The notes beneath the pieces are model-generated. The model was given only the letters and a program-made list of their open reading frames with translations. It searched no databases and had not been told where the DNA came from. From Aralia elata (lineage: Eukaryota > Streptophyta > Magnoliopsida > Apiales > Araliaceae): 64,000 nt of DNA. Positions 9,743-22,024 of the stretch are shown in pieces; within the stretch, counting starts at the first letter, position 1; every line of letters begins with the position of its first letter. The stretch lies in contig CM068383.1 in assembly GCA_034770075.1 (NCBI GenBank), forward strand, positions 43,791,222 to 43,855,221, in the 5' to 3' direction. The position numbers and the translations under genes were made by a program.

Positions 9743-11917
9743 CCTAACCTCGAATTCGGCGTTCACGATACTCAACAACAAACATACTTTCTAACTAATG
9801 CGGAAGAATAAATATACATTGTTTATCATAATAGTAATAAAGTCTTACAATCATAGTCTCAAGGTTCTTTAACCTTAACTTAAAACGTACTCTTAATACT
9901 TTAAAGAGTTTACATAACCAAATAGCATTTAAAATAAACTAGTACATAAGCCTTCTCAAACATCTACTATTGAACCTTCCCTTTTCCTTTATCCCCTTTG
10001 GACGTTTCTGCCTTAACTGAAATAAATGTCATGATATAGCAAGGGTAAGCATCTAATTTGCTTAGCAAGTTTATACACAAGGGAGACATATCATGATTAG
10101 AAAGAAGTTTCACTTTCAATATTCAACGACAGTATAAAATTGTGAAGGAACATTAATTAATAGTCAACACTAGAATATTCGAATAATTGAATAAGAGTTA
10201 CTGAGTCGTTTGGAAATAACCATGAACATTTGCCAAGGTTCTCAACATTTAAACTGGACCTTTTAATAAGTTTGGGTAATCAAGAAGACCAGTCTTTCAT
10301 ACCCCGTGATTTATGCATAAACACTTAATAATCCAGCATTGATATTATGCTTTAATGAAATTCGTCCTTTTCTCAACCAAGAGTTCTTACCATATCAATT
10401 TAAGAAGAACAACATTTAAGACACATTTGATTTAACAAATTTAGACATGTTTGATCTAGCTGATACAATTAGCATAGATCTATCTCATAAACAGTTCATG
10501 TATGAAAGAAGCTTTAATTTAATTCACAGTTCAATAATAAAAAAACAGGAATTCAATTGCATAAGGTGCGAATCTTAATAATTAGTATAGATGTGAATAA
10601 TCAACAATAATTATTCACTAACATGCTTCGAAAATAATAACTCGAGTTTGAGTTAGGGAACTTGCCTCGTTTGTAGGCTACTGTTACGCAATTAAATTCT
10701 ACCCGCTAGGCAGTTTAATTATCTTCCTTCGAGAGACCTATAGTTAATCTTCCAATTAGCCATAGCATAACATTACATTATATAATCACATAGATATTAC
10801 ATATTACATTTAGTTCTTAGAAATATTATCATGCCACGATAATATTACTATTAAATAACAACTACCTTTAATTCACTTAATATTATTAATCATGATAATA
10901 TTTAATTCATCTCTTAGTATTATTAGTCCACTAATAACACTTTTATTCGCTTACTAATATTATTAATATCTTAATAATATTGTAATACTTTACTAATATT
11001 ATTAATCCTCTTAATAATATTTTAATCATGCATTAATATTATTACTTTAATAATACCTTACTTATTCTTTAGTATTATTAATCAATTAATAATACTTTAT
11101 TCATTTACTAATATTATTAATCATCTAATAATATTTTCTTCCTTTACTAATGTTATTACATTTTTAATAACATTTTATTTAATTTCAAATATTATTATTT
11201 ACTTAATAATATTTTAACCATTTAATAATACTTTAATCTAATATTATTAATCTTTTAATAATATTTTAATCTCATATTATTAATAATATTTTAATCTAAT
11301 GTTATTAGCCATTTAATAATATTTTAATCATTTATTAATGCTTAAATCAAATATTATTACCCATTCAATAATATTTCCATAAAGTTTTAATCTTAATATT
11401 TCTTTATTTATTTAAAAATATCAAATTCTTATATTACAAATATCATAGTAATATTTTAATAAGTTATTAGGCAAATAAACAATTTATTTTAATTGTTTTA
11501 CCCTTTATTAAACAACTTATTTAATACTCATAAAAGGTCATAAATATTATTTATCATAATAGACTACCAAAATACCTCACATAGGTCAGATTATACTATA
11601 ATAGGAGTACCTAAGCTTTAACATCCTATTTTCCTCATTTATGACATCATTTAACCATTTATTTCCTTTTAACCATAACTATAACATTATTATAAAAAAT
11701 AGCAAACAAGTTCTAAAAATTATTATCTTCTGGATCTAGACAGTATATGACCCAAAAATAATTCACAAATTTTTCTAGAATTTTAGAAAGTGATTTACTA
11801 TATTTAAAGTACTCAAAACCTTCGAATCTTGTTACATTTTTCATAAATCAAGTTTTGCTCAAAAATTCTGAAACTTTCAGGATACACTCTTATAACATAT
11901 ATACACATAGTGTAAAA
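9743..11917 (-). repeat. B1 LTR, piece 2 of 3
   Basis: It resumes CCTAACCTCGAATTCGG exactly where piece 1 stopped and runs parallel to 22050-23965 of the B2 LTR until the copia insertion. No coding sequence is seen. It contains an expanded AT-rich palindrome array (10877-11400). Confidence 0.88.
10877..11400. repeat. AT-rich inverted-repeat array in the B1 LTR
   Basis: Repeats of the type AATATTATTAATC followed by TTAATAATATT, each able to form a hairpin, recur about every 35-40 bp. The same array in the B2 LTRs (about 23158-23430 and 32966-33240) is roughly half as long. Confidence 0.8.
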
Positions 11918-13743
11918 TGAAAGTAGTATGCACACAAGCCAATCATATTTGATATGATGTAGCATATACTTTGTAATCTTATTCATTTATTAATAAAAGA
12001 ATTGATTTTCTTAAAAGGCATTTTATATTATCTACATGGTGCTGTTATATTAAATGTGATAAATCCATAGTTTTGAGCAATGCTTTTAGAATCATGATGG
12101 TGATCATGCTAATGAGATCTAAATTCAAGATAGCTCACAAACTAAAATTGTTCCTAATCGTTGGATTACTAAATTGGGGATTAGTAAATCCGGATAGATT
12201 AGTACATACGTTTTCTTATTCTTAGGAAGAGGATGATTGATCTCATAATCATTGGTGTGGAGACACTAAAGCAAGTATGTAGGTGCTTATTGGAGAATAA
12301 GTTCACTGAAGGTGACTCGCTAAGGAATACCTAATGGAGTTTTACTCGCCTGTCAATAGGAATTCCTCTAGTGATAGTAGTACAAGTGATCCTTGGATTT
12401 AAGATCATCATAGTATCTTGTGTATGATGAGTTATACTTTGACATGTCCCTTAAGACCTTTAGGGTATATCAAAGGGTATGATTGGGTATAATAAGTTGT
12501 ACATGGAGATAGGTGAATGATTAACAAAGAATCTTTACCTCGTTTAGTAAAAGATGTGAATGTCCTATGTGATTTGATAAATGACAACTCAGTAGTCCTT
12601 GGCCAAGGCAGAATGAAATTAGAAAGGAGTTTCTAATTTGCATTATTTAGAGTTGTGCATTTGGGAATCGAAATACATATAATTAAATAAAATAAGACTT
12701 GACAGTAAATCCATGTGTTATATTTAATTGGGACATTGTATGGTAGAAGGATTGAATTGTACGGTAACTATTCACTGAAAGGTTCTTTTGTGATTAATGT
12801 TGAAATCTATATTATCTGGAAAGTCGTTGATCGCTAAGGGGGCTTACCCTTATTGTAGAATAAATATTATTTATTTAAATAAATTAAATAGTTTAATTTA
12901 TTTATTTAAATAAGATTAGAATTGTTCTAATTGATTTATTCACAACCGGTTTAATATGGAGAATCTAAAGGGTCACACCGCAAAAAGAAAATATTTATTT
13001 AAGAAGTAAATGACATAATTGTAATAATAAGTTAAGTGTATTTAATTTAATCTATGGAGATAGAATAAATTAAATAGATTAATATTTATTATTTAATATT
13101 TTAGAAATATTAAATATAAATTAATAAGAGGAGTCTTATTATTATTATTACTATTACTATTATTTAATTCCTAATAGGGATTGAGAATTAATTAATAGAA
13201 GTACTCTCCCATAAATTCCTAATTGGATTAGAAGCATAATTAATTAAAGGAGTTTAATTATAATGAAAACCCTAATCCTAAAAAGTTTAGGGAATGATTA
13301 TTCCTACATCTATAAATAAGAGGAGTCTTATCATAGATTAGGGTTACACACTCTTGCATTAGATTGTGGAGAGTACTTGCAATTTCTATAGAGATAGAAA
13401 CTAGGGTTTTGCCAATACCCAACTTCTTGAATAACTGTTCTTCCTAGGTGGATCACCTCTAGAGGCCAAACACTTGGGTGGCTAACGTTGATCAATAGGA
13501 AGGAATCTCATCGGTGGAATTGGAGGAGAACACGAAGGACTAAGAGTTGAACTTGTACCCGAGGAAGCTTTGATCTACGAGGGTATAATTTTTATTCTCT
13601 TTCTCTTTCGTTTATATCGTTAATTGAACACATAGATTGATCATGGTGATGGTTTGTATAAAATTTAAAAAAATCGATTTTATCGCGCTTCCGCCCTATT
13701 TATGTAATTTGATTACATACTTGCGTTATATACAAACCTAACA
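11918..13743 (+). repeat. 5' LTR of the copia element
   Basis: TG...CA ends. It contains a TATA-like TATAAATAAGAGGAG at about 13311-13325, likely the promoter, and TTA-rich microsatellites around 13135-13165. It ends CCTAACA directly before the primer binding site. Confidence 0.93.
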
Positions 13744-13744
13744 A

Positions 13745-13757
13745 TGGTATCAGAGCC
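13745..13757 (+). promoter_or_regulatory. Primer binding site of the copia element (iMet tRNA)
   Basis: TGGTATCAGAGCC, the perfect plant initiator-Met type site, 1 nt after the 5' LTR. Confidence 0.95.
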
Positions 13758-13855
13758 TAACCTTGTGCTAATTATCGTTTTTGATGATTCCATATGTGTA
13801 TGGTATGCGATTGGATCGAAATTTTTGGGCAGAATCAATTTTTCTGGATCAGTGA

Positions 13856-13942
13856 CGTGGCGCAGCTGTGCCGACTCCAGTTCATTCTGGAGCGCAGCTG
13901 CGCCGGTTCCCAGTTCATTGTCGGCGCAACTGTGCCGGGCAG
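13856..13942. repeat. Three GC-rich dyads in the copia leader
   Basis: GGCGCAGCTGTGCC, AGCGCAGCTGCGCC and GGCGCAACTGTGCC, separated by a shared CCAGTTCATT phrase. Confidence 0.85.
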
Positions 13943-14960
13943 CAGAGTCCGAAATTTTTTTTTTCCTTCAATTAATATAAATGGTTTATTTAATTGATAT
14001 AGGTTTAGAATAAAGGGATTTATTCACATATGAAATAGGATTCCATGTTTCCTAGAATAAAGGAGTTTATTCACATATGGAATAGGATTCCATGTTTCCT
14101 TAAAAATAAAGATGTTTATTTTGATAAGGAATAGTATTCAACATATTTTATTTTTCCAACAATTTTAAGTTAAAATAAAAGAGTTTGTTTTGAACTTGAA
14201 ATTGAATTCCATGTTAATTGAAATAAAAGAGTTTATTTTGATTTGGAATTTGATTAAAAAATAAAAGAGTTTATTTTTATTCAAAATTGGATAAAATAAA
14301 ATAAATAAGTTTATTATGATTTAAATTTTGACCAAAATAAAGGAGTTTATTTTTGTTTCAAAATTAGATTTCTAGTAAACTTTTAATTGCCCATTAATTG
14401 ATATCAATGCATATATGGAATGGTTTTATTATTCATGAGATGAATGTTATTTATTGATACATATAGAGATATGTATGATAATAAATAGGGATTGATTATG
14501 GACTATTGACCAATATGTGATTGGATTTATTTTAGTGGATGCTTGAATGTATGAGTTTTTATAAATGGGGTCTGTGTACCTCGTCTTCTCTAATTTTTCT
14601 TAATGTAAATTCTATCTCCCTCCTATGTACTTCCCCTTGACTGCTGATCAAGGTTTCTATTCATTATAAATAGTTTCTGTAATAGGACTAGTTAGAATTA
14701 ATTTTGAAGAATTGGAGACAAAGGAGCAAGGAGCGCTTGAAGACCCGTTTGTATTGGAGCCCGGGTCTAAATGTAAAATAATATGACGCGTATTTTATAT
14801 ATATATATATGTGCATGCGCGCTAAACAAGATTAGACAAATAATAATTACAAACCCCTCAAAGAAATTATATTAAGTCCTAAGCGTTTAAAGATATTAGG
14901 AATATCGAACGTCGCCTTCTAGCATGGTAAAGAGATAGAGTATTAAATATTTAATATGAG

Positions 14961-15250
14961 TTTGTTGTGTCACACAAGGCAAGTATTAAATATTTAAGAT
15001 GTTGCTTTATCACATTTGATGATTATAAATAGACTGAACGATGTTGTTTTGTTGTGTCACACAAGGACAGTGTTTTTCTTTCGAATATATGGAAGTGCTA
15101 GGTTGGACTTAACTTAAATAATTTTGATTCAGATGTGTCACACTTGATCAAAATAATCTAAGAGCATAAATACAAGGAATTACATAGTGATGTAATTGAC
15201 AATAGTTGTCTACCTATTTATTTATATATAGTTTGTTGTGTCACACAAGG
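14961..15250. repeat. TTGTGTCACACAA hairpin array in the copia leader
   Basis: Units at 14961-14980, 15047-15066 and 15231-15250 contain TTGTTGTGTCACACAAGG; a variant with GTGTCACAC lies at 15131-15150. Each has a 5-bp (variant 3-bp) stem around TCA. Confidence 0.8.
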
Positions 15251-15456
15251 CTATATACATTTGAAATGTGATCCTTATTCTCACTAGTAAATCTTTAATT
15301 AGATTTGTCGAACTATATATATTGAGGGTAATATAGTTTGATGAAAAAGTGAGAGATACCAATTTAAAATGAAGACCTAATTTATTTTGGTAATTAATTA
15401 AATGAATGTATGCTAAAATATTGTTAAATTACAAATTCATTTTACAGAATTTTACA

Positions 15457-16475
15457 ATGTCTAATTCACTATCACTGCGTAGCATATTAGATGCTAATTA
15501 ACCGGACCGAATTACACGGACTGGTTAAGGAATCTGAGAATAGTTCTCAAGGCTGAAAAACTATCTTATATTCTTAATATGCCTATCCCTGCAATAGTTG
15601 CAGACAATGCCTCTGAGGAAGAGATTGCTACTTTTAGAAAGTGGCAAGATGATGCACAGTTGGCTCAATGCATCATGCTCGCATCCATGAGTAACGAGCT
15701 TCAGCGTCAGCATGAAACTATGGATGCTCTTACTGTACTGCACCTTCAAGGAGTTGAATGGTGAGGAAAGTAGGACTGCTAGATATTAGATATCTAAAGA
15801 GCTCTTCCAATCTAGAATAACTGATGGCACTATAGTATAGACAAATGTTCTAAAAATGATCAATCTGATTGAACAATTAGGACAACTGGGTTTTGTATTG
15901 GATGAAGAGTTGATCCAAGATTTGATCTTGCATTCACTCCCGGACTCTTTCTCACAATTTGTTGTGAATTTTCCACGTGAACAAGCTATATGTCAACCTT
16001 CATGAGTTGCTTAAACACGTTGAAAACTGTAAAGAGTCATTTTCCAACCAAGAAAGACCAAGTCTTACTGGTAGATGATTCTTCCAGAAAGCGGAAGAGG
16101 GCCAAAGGATCTTCTGAAAAGAAGAACAATTCAAAGAAGGTATATGGAAAGGCAATAACTAAGGACAATAAGAACAAAACTGATGCAAATAGCAAAGGAG
16201 TTTGTTTCCAATCCAATAAGCCTGGACACTGGAAAGGACATTGTAAGGAGTATCTTACAGAGGCTAACCAGAAGAAGCTTAGTGAAGCTTTGGTTACAAA
16301 TATGGGTTTGTTCATGATTGAAATAAATTTTTCTATAAGTCAAGGTTCTACTTGGGTATTGGATACCGGCTGTAGTTCTCACGTATGCAATCCAATGCAG
16401 AGACTAAGCAGAAGTAGAAAGCTAAACAAAGTAGTAATCTTATGTGTGGGAATGGAGCAAAGGTTGCTACATTAA
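15457..16475 (+). pseudogene. gag: Copia gag and protease start
   Basis: An ATG at 15457 begins MSNSLSLRSILDAN, the usual start of this gag type, but a TAA follows at once. A shifted frame (15579-15764) carries EEEIATFRKWQDDAQLAQCIMLASM and LQRQHETMDAL, the gag helical domain. A third stretch (15990-16475) has the linker FPTKKDQVLLVDDSS, a Lys-rich region, and a zinc knuckle CFQSNKPGHWKGHC in which the second Cys is Ser. The protease motif WVLDTGCSSHVC follows, with its Asp-Thr-Gly intact. At least two frameshifts and one stop inactivate it. The product would form the particle and process the polyprotein. Confidence 0.85.
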
Positions 16476-16739
16476 CCATAGGAACTTATAGTTTAGCATT
16501 GCCTACGGGCAAGTCTATTAAGTTAATAAGTTGTTATTATGTTCCAGTTCTCTTTAGAAAGATTATTACTTCCATTGTTGGACAAGGAAGGTTTTGGTAT
16601 TATATTTAAGAACAATTGTTGTTCTATTTATAATGATAATGTTTTGTTTGAAACTGAAATATCACTTGATAGACTTTGTAAACTTGACTTACATGAAAAA
16701 TAATTTTACAAATTGAACAAACTAGTAAAAGAAAAAGGA

Positions 16740-17320
16740 GATGATCATTCAAAGAGTTGAATATGTGTATTTGATGAAATACAAGTCTGAATCATTTGAA
16801 ACGATCAAAGAATTCAGAAGTGAAACAAATTGACAAAGTATTAAGATTCTTTGATCAGATCGAAGAAACAATACTTGAGCAATGAGTTTCTAGATCATCT
16901 CAAAATGGTATTTTCTCATAATGGAAACCTTCTGATACGCAATAATTGATTGGTGTATCTAAAAGGAGAAATTGTACCTTGTTGGACATGGTGCAGTCCA
17001 TAATAATTTTTACCAACATTCCAGTATCGATCTAGGGCTATGCCCTAGAAACGGCTGCATATCTACAAAATAAGGTAACCTCAAAATCCGGCCCAAAGAC
17101 TCCATACAAGTTATGGATAGGGAGGATTCCTAGTCGTAAGTATGTTAAGATAAGGGGTTGTCGAGCTTATGTGAAAAGGTTTCAAAGATAAGTTTGGGAT
17201 AAAATCTGACAAGTGCAGACTTGTGGGATATCCTAAAGAAAGTTTAGGGTATTATTACTATAATCCTACACGCTGTCTTCTTAGATAAAGGAGTTTATCA
17301 TTGAAGGAGCTAGTGGGAGG
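16740..17320 (+). pseudogene. pol: Degraded copia integrase remnant
   Basis: Pieces recognisable in shifting frames include LMKYKSESFET (core), a frameshifted version of the region around the second catalytic Asp (about 16840-16875), ETAAYLQNK-like and TPYKLWIGRIP-like phrases, and YVKRFQR/ACRLVGYPKESLGYYYYNP near 17180-17265. Sequence between the protease and this point is shorter than usual, and I could not find the HHCC module, so a deletion is likely. Confidence 0.65.
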
Positions 17321-17627
17321 GTAATAGATCTTGAAGGAGTTCAAGAACCACAAAGCACTTTAAGTCGAATCGAGGAACTTGTAGATAGAACTATTGTACC
17401 ACAACCAAATCGTAAATCTGGAATGATACCGAAGATACCTGGGAGGTATGGATTCATCATAGAGGATGATGATGAGGTACGCATCATAGAGGATGATGAT
17501 CCAGTTATATATGATGAGGCTATGAGTAGAAGACACTCAGAGAAATAGCAGATGGCCATGAAATCCGAAATGGACTCCATGTAAGAGAACCAAATATAGA
17601 CTCTGGTTACTCCACAAAAAGGGCATA

Positions 17628-19068
17628 GTGCCTAGAGTGTGTAAATGGGTCTTTAAGAAAAAGACTGGAGCAGATGGCAAGGTAGAGACTTATAAGGCCC
17701 GACTGGTTGCAAAAGGTTTCAAACAAAGACAAGGAGTTGACTATGATGAAACCTTCTCACCAGTAGCTATGCTCAAGTCCATTCAGATTTTGCTTGCAAT
17801 TGCAGCTTATTATGACTACGAGATCTGGCAAATGGACGTGAAAATGGCCTTCCTCAATGGAGAGCTTGAGGAAAATGTATATATGATACAACCAGAGGGT
17901 TTTGTTTCAACCGTTGGAACAAACCAAGTCTGTAAGCTACAACGATCCATTTATGGGTTGAAGCAAGCTTCTCGAAGGTGGAACATCCGTTTTGATGAGA
18001 TATTCAAAAGGTTTGATTTTATCAAGAAGGAGGATGAACCATGTCTGTATAAGAAGGTTAGTGGGAGCGCTGTATCATTCCTTATATTATATGTTGATGA
18101 TATATTACTGATAGGGAATGATGTTCCTATGCTGGTCGATCAAAATTTGGTTATCTAAACACTTCTCCATGAAGGACTTGGGTGAGGCATCCTATATTTT
18201 GGGGATAAATATCTATAGAGATAGATCTAAAAGGATGCTAGGCTTGACCCAAGGAAAGTACATTGACTCGATGCTAAAGAAGTTTAGCATGGAAGATTCC
18301 AAGAGAGGTCTCATGCCGATGAGTCATGGAATACATCTCTCCAAGAAACAGGCCCCAAAGACACCTGAGGAGAGAGACCGGATGAGTAAGATTCCTTATG
18401 CTTCCGCAATAGGATCTATCATGTACGGTATGATATGTACTAGACCAGATGTCGCTCATGCACTTAGTGTAACGAGCAGATATCAGTCGAATCCAGGAGA
18501 AGAGCACTGGAAGGCAGTTAAAAACATCCTAAAGTACTTGAGAAGAACTAAGGATGTATTTCTTGTCTACGGTGGGTCTGAATTGAAACTAGAGGGCTAT
18601 ACAGACTCAAGTTTTCAAACGGACCAAATTGATAGTAAATCCGTTTCGGGGTATGTGTTTACCTTAAACGGTGGCGCGGTGAGTTGGAAGAGTTCCAAGC
18701 AGCAAACAGTTACTGATTCAGTGACAGAGGCAGAGTACATAGCTGCAAGTGAAGCTGCAAAAGAAACTGTTTGGATGAAGAAGTTCATAACTGAACTTGG
18801 AGTGGTTCCTAGCATTAGAGGAGCCGTACCTTTATTCTATGACAACAACGGAGCTGTTGCGCAGGCTAAGGAACCCAGGTCTCATCAGAAATCCAAACAC
18901 GTGTTGCGGTGGTTTCTTTTGATTAGAGAGATCATTGAAAGAGGAGATGTCACCCTGGAGCGTGTTAACTCTCAAGACAACATTGCAGATCCATTTACTA
19001 AAGCTTTAACTCAACAGCAGTTTGATCGTCACTTAGAGAAGATGGGTATTAGATACCATGGCGATTAG
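17628..19068 (+). pseudogene. pol: Copia reverse transcriptase and RNase H
   Basis: The stretch 17628-18158 holds the RT: KWVFKKKTGADG, YKARLVAKGF, DYDETFSPVA, WQMDVKMAFLNG (first catalytic Asp), LQRSIYGLKQASR and LYVDDILLIG (catalytic YVDD intact). A 2-nt frameshift at about 18136 (after VPML) moves the frame. It continues in 18118-19068 with FSMKDLGEASYILG, then ASAIGSIMYGMICTRPD. RNase H has YTDSSF, TEAEY and YDNNGA as acidic motifs and SKHVLRWF near the end. It ends with a natural stop at 19068, 20 bp before the 3' LTR. Apart from the one frameshift this part is well preserved. Confidence 0.92.
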
Positions 19069-19077
19069 CTTTAGTGC

Positions 19078-19088
19078 AAGTGGGAGAT
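19078..19088 (+). other. Polypurine tract of the copia element
   Basis: AAGTGGGAGAT immediately before the TG of the 3' LTR, the usual plus-strand primer of copia elements. Confidence 0.9.
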
Positions 19089-20910
19089 TGAAAGTAGTAT
19101 GCACACAAGCCAATCATATTTGATATGATGTAGCATATACTTTGTAATCTTATTCATTTATTAATAAAAGAATTGATTTTCTTAAAAGGCATTTTATATT
19201 ATCTACATGGTGCTATTATATTAAATGTGATAAATCCATAGTTTTGAGAAATGCTTTTAGAATCATGATGGTGATCATGCTAATGAGATCTAAATTCAAG
19301 ATAGCTCACAAACTAAAATTGTTCCTAATCGTTGGATTACTAAATTGGGGATTAGTAAATCCGGATAGATTAGTACATACGTTGCTTGCTCTTAGGAAGA
19401 GGATGATTGATCTCATAATCATTTGTGTGGAGACACTAAAGCAAGTATGTAGGTGCTTATTGGAAAATAAGTTCACAGAACATGGCTCGCTAAGGAATAC
19501 CTAATGGAGTTTTACTCGCCTGTCAATAGGAATTCCTCTAGTGATAGTAGTACAAGTGATCCTTGAATTTGAGATCATCATAGTATCTTGTGTATGATGA
19601 GTTATACTTTGACATGTCCCTTAAGACCTTTAGGGTATATCAAAGGGTATGATTGGGTATAATAAGTTGTACATGGAGATAGGTGAATGATCAACAAAGA
19701 ATCTACCTCGTTTAGTAAAAGATGTGAATGTCCTATGTGATTTGATAAATGACAACTCAGTAGTCCTTGGCCAAGGCAGAATGAAATTAGAAAGGAGTTT
19801 CTAATTTGCATTATTTAGAGTTGTGCATTTGGGAATCGAAATACATATAATTAAATTAAATAAGACTTGACAGTAAATCCATGTCTTATATTTAATTGGG
19901 ATATTGTATGGTAGAAGGATTGAATTGTACGGTAACTATTCATTGAAAGGTTCTTTTGTGATTAATGTTGAAATTTATATTATCTGGAACGTCGTTGATC
20001 GCTAAGGGGGCTTACCCTTATTGTAGAATAAATATTATTTATTTAAATGAATTAAATAGTTTAATTTATTTATTTAAATAAGATTAGAATTGTTCTAATT
20101 GATTTATTCACAACCGGTTTAATATGGAGAACCTAAAGGGTCACACCGCAAAAGAAAAATATTTATTTAAGAACTAATGACATAATTGTAATAATAAGTT
20201 AAGTGTATTTAATTTAATCTATGGAGATAGAATAAATTAAATAGCTTAATATTTATTATTTAATATTTTGGAAATATTAAATATAAATTAATAAGAGGAG
20301 TCTTATTATTATTATTACTATTACTATTATTTAATTTCTAATAGGGATTGCGAATTAATTAATAGAAGTACTCTCCCATGAATTCCTAATTGGATTAGGA
20401 GCATAATTAATTAAAGGAGTTTAATTATAATATAAACCCTAATCCTAAATAATTTAGGGAAGAGTTATTCCTACATCTATAAATAAGAGGAGTCTTATCA
20501 TAGATTAGGGTTACACACTCTTGCATTAGATTGTGGAGAGTACTTGCAATTTTTATAGAGATAGAAACTAGGGTTTTGCCAATACCCAACTTCTTGAATA
20601 ACTGTTCTTCCTTGGTGGATCACCTCTAGAGGCCAAACACCTGGGTGGCTAACGTTGATCAATAGGAAGGAATCTCATCGGTGGAATTTGAGGAGAACAC
20701 GAAGGACTAGGAGTTGAACTTGTACCCGAGGAAGCTTTGATCTACGAGGGTCTAATTCTTATTCTCTTTCTCTTTCGTTTATATCGTTAATTGAACACAT
20801 AGATTGATCATGGTGATGGTTTGTATAAAATTTAAAAAAACCGATTTTATCGCGCTTCCGCCCTATTTATGTAATTTAATTGCATGGTTGCGTTATATAC
20901 AAATCTAACA
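19089..20910 (+). repeat. 3' LTR of the copia element
   Basis: Nearly identical to 11918-13743, TG...CA, followed by the TAAAA target duplication. Only shadow ORFs are present. Confidence 0.93.
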
Positions 20911-21376
20911 TAAAAATGTTAGATTTTTCTAAGGTATACACAGTGAGGAATCTGGGTAAGAATATTTAGGAGTCCTTAACGCTAAAAGCCATTACACACA
21001 AACCACACATCAAAACGTATCCGTTCTTTTTCTTACATGTAGATAATATCTTAAGGTACCTCTGTGATTTTTAGGGTTTTAAAGCTTTAAGTTCTATACC
21101 TGGACTGTTTTGGGAAAACAGCCCCCAAGGCTTCAAAAATTATTGGATTTATATTCTACCACTTGGGTTTACTAGCTAAATCATGTATCTAGCACTTCCC
21201 ATCGATGGATCACAAATCCAAGTTGTAAAACTTGAGTTACACAAGATTTGGTGGAAGGAAAACTAGGGTTTCACCCCTAGGAGAACATATGCTCATTTTC
21301 TTCCTCTAAACCTTTGATCTAACACTTAAGATACTTAGTTCCATACATGATAATATGTAGAACTGATCCGAGTTAG
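20911..21376 (-). repeat. B1 LTR, piece 3 of 3 (truncated)
   Basis: It continues the B LTR after the copia insertion (AAGGTATACACAGTGAG corresponds to 23981 in B2) and remains alignable to about 21376. There a repeated 17-mer marks the junction to the family C LTR. The last ~0.8 kb of the B LTR is missing. Confidence 0.75.
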
Positions 21377-22024
21377 TTCCTCTAAACCTTTGAGCCTTGC
21401 GCCGGCCATTATCTCGATGAGCTCTAGTTATGAAATTTGTAGATCTACTTCTTAGCTTTCCATAGCCTCATTAATCGCCTTAATCCGAGTTCGGACGAAA
21501 ACATTATGGCCATTTTACCAACAGACGTCAAAACTGATTTTGGCTACAGATGCTAGCTCGTCGGGGCGAGCTCCCCAGGCCAATTTTGGGGTCGGGGCGA
21601 GCTCATCGCGGGATGCAGCAGATTTTGCGATTTTTGGACCAAAAACTCGGGGCTAAGCTAGGGTTTCATATACCCATTTCTTATAACATCCAGGGGGCGG
21701 CTGGAACAACCATTCTAACACATACCCACTCATTCTAACATCAAATCTAGAGAGAGGAAGCTACCAAATACATCCACTTAGAGGGCCAAAGTGCTAAAAT
21801 CAAGCTACATCAAGCAAGGCCAAAGAGCAAAAACATCAAGGATTGCAAAATCAAGGAGGAGAAGCTAGTGTTCATCTTCAACCCATCAAACATCATATGA
21901 AAATCTACAAAAAAGGTTTTATCTCTAGTTTCCTTTCTATTTTGTAATCCAACATGTTGTATAAATTGAATATGATGTTATTTGTAGTTACCATGAACTA
22001 GAACTAATTTTCTAAGATTTCAAT
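21377..22024 (+). repeat. Family C (Athila-like) LTR, left part
   Basis: It is continuous with 35106-35925 once B2 and one copy of TCAAT are removed. This is shown by the uninterrupted, inverted copy at 63003-64000, which reads straight through the insertion site (63815-63831). It carries two CGGGGCGAGCTC-type GC dyads at 21558-21605. No gene. Confidence 0.75.

Larger units (their letters stand above)
13758..15456 (+). other. Copia 5' leader (1.7 kb, non-coding) with two dyad clusters
   Basis: I see no convincing ORF. Near the start (13856-13942) are three copies of a GC-rich dyad related to GGCGCAGCTGCGCC. At 14030-14350 there are repeated AATAAAGGAGTTTATT-like phrases (for example at 14010, 14060 and 14340). 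At 14961-15250 a hairpin motif TTGTGTCACACAA occurs three times with one further variant at a spacing of about 85-100 bp. Confidence 0.7.
11918..20910 (+). mobile_element. Complete Ty1/copia retrotransposon (8,993 bp)
   Basis: Two LTRs of about 1.82 kb (11918-13743 and 19089-20910), both TGAAAGTAG...CTAACA, flanked by the 5-bp duplication TAAAA (11913-11917 and 20911-20915). The internal order is primer binding site, leader, gag with zinc knuckle, protease, integrase, RT and RNase H, which is the copia order (integrase before RT). It is inserted in the B1 LTR. The LTRs look nearly identical by eye, but the internal region has several frameshifts and a degraded integrase, so it is a non-autonomous copy. 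I do not assign a lineage within Copia. Confidence 0.95.

Noticed and set aside
13745..13757. Possible tRNA fragment
   Set aside because: The match is limited to the primer binding site; no tRNA arms are present.
13744..13997. Plus ORFs at the start of the copia leader, beginning in the primer binding site
   Set aside because: They translate the primer binding site and GC-rich dyads; the real gag start is recognisable at 15457.
14961..15250. CRISPR-like spaced repeats
   Set aside because: Only four short imperfect units in a plant retrotransposon leader; repeats are not uniform and there is no associated gene.
19244..19811. ORFs in the copia 3' LTR
   Set aside because: They are inside an LTR and not kept open in the 5' LTR copy.
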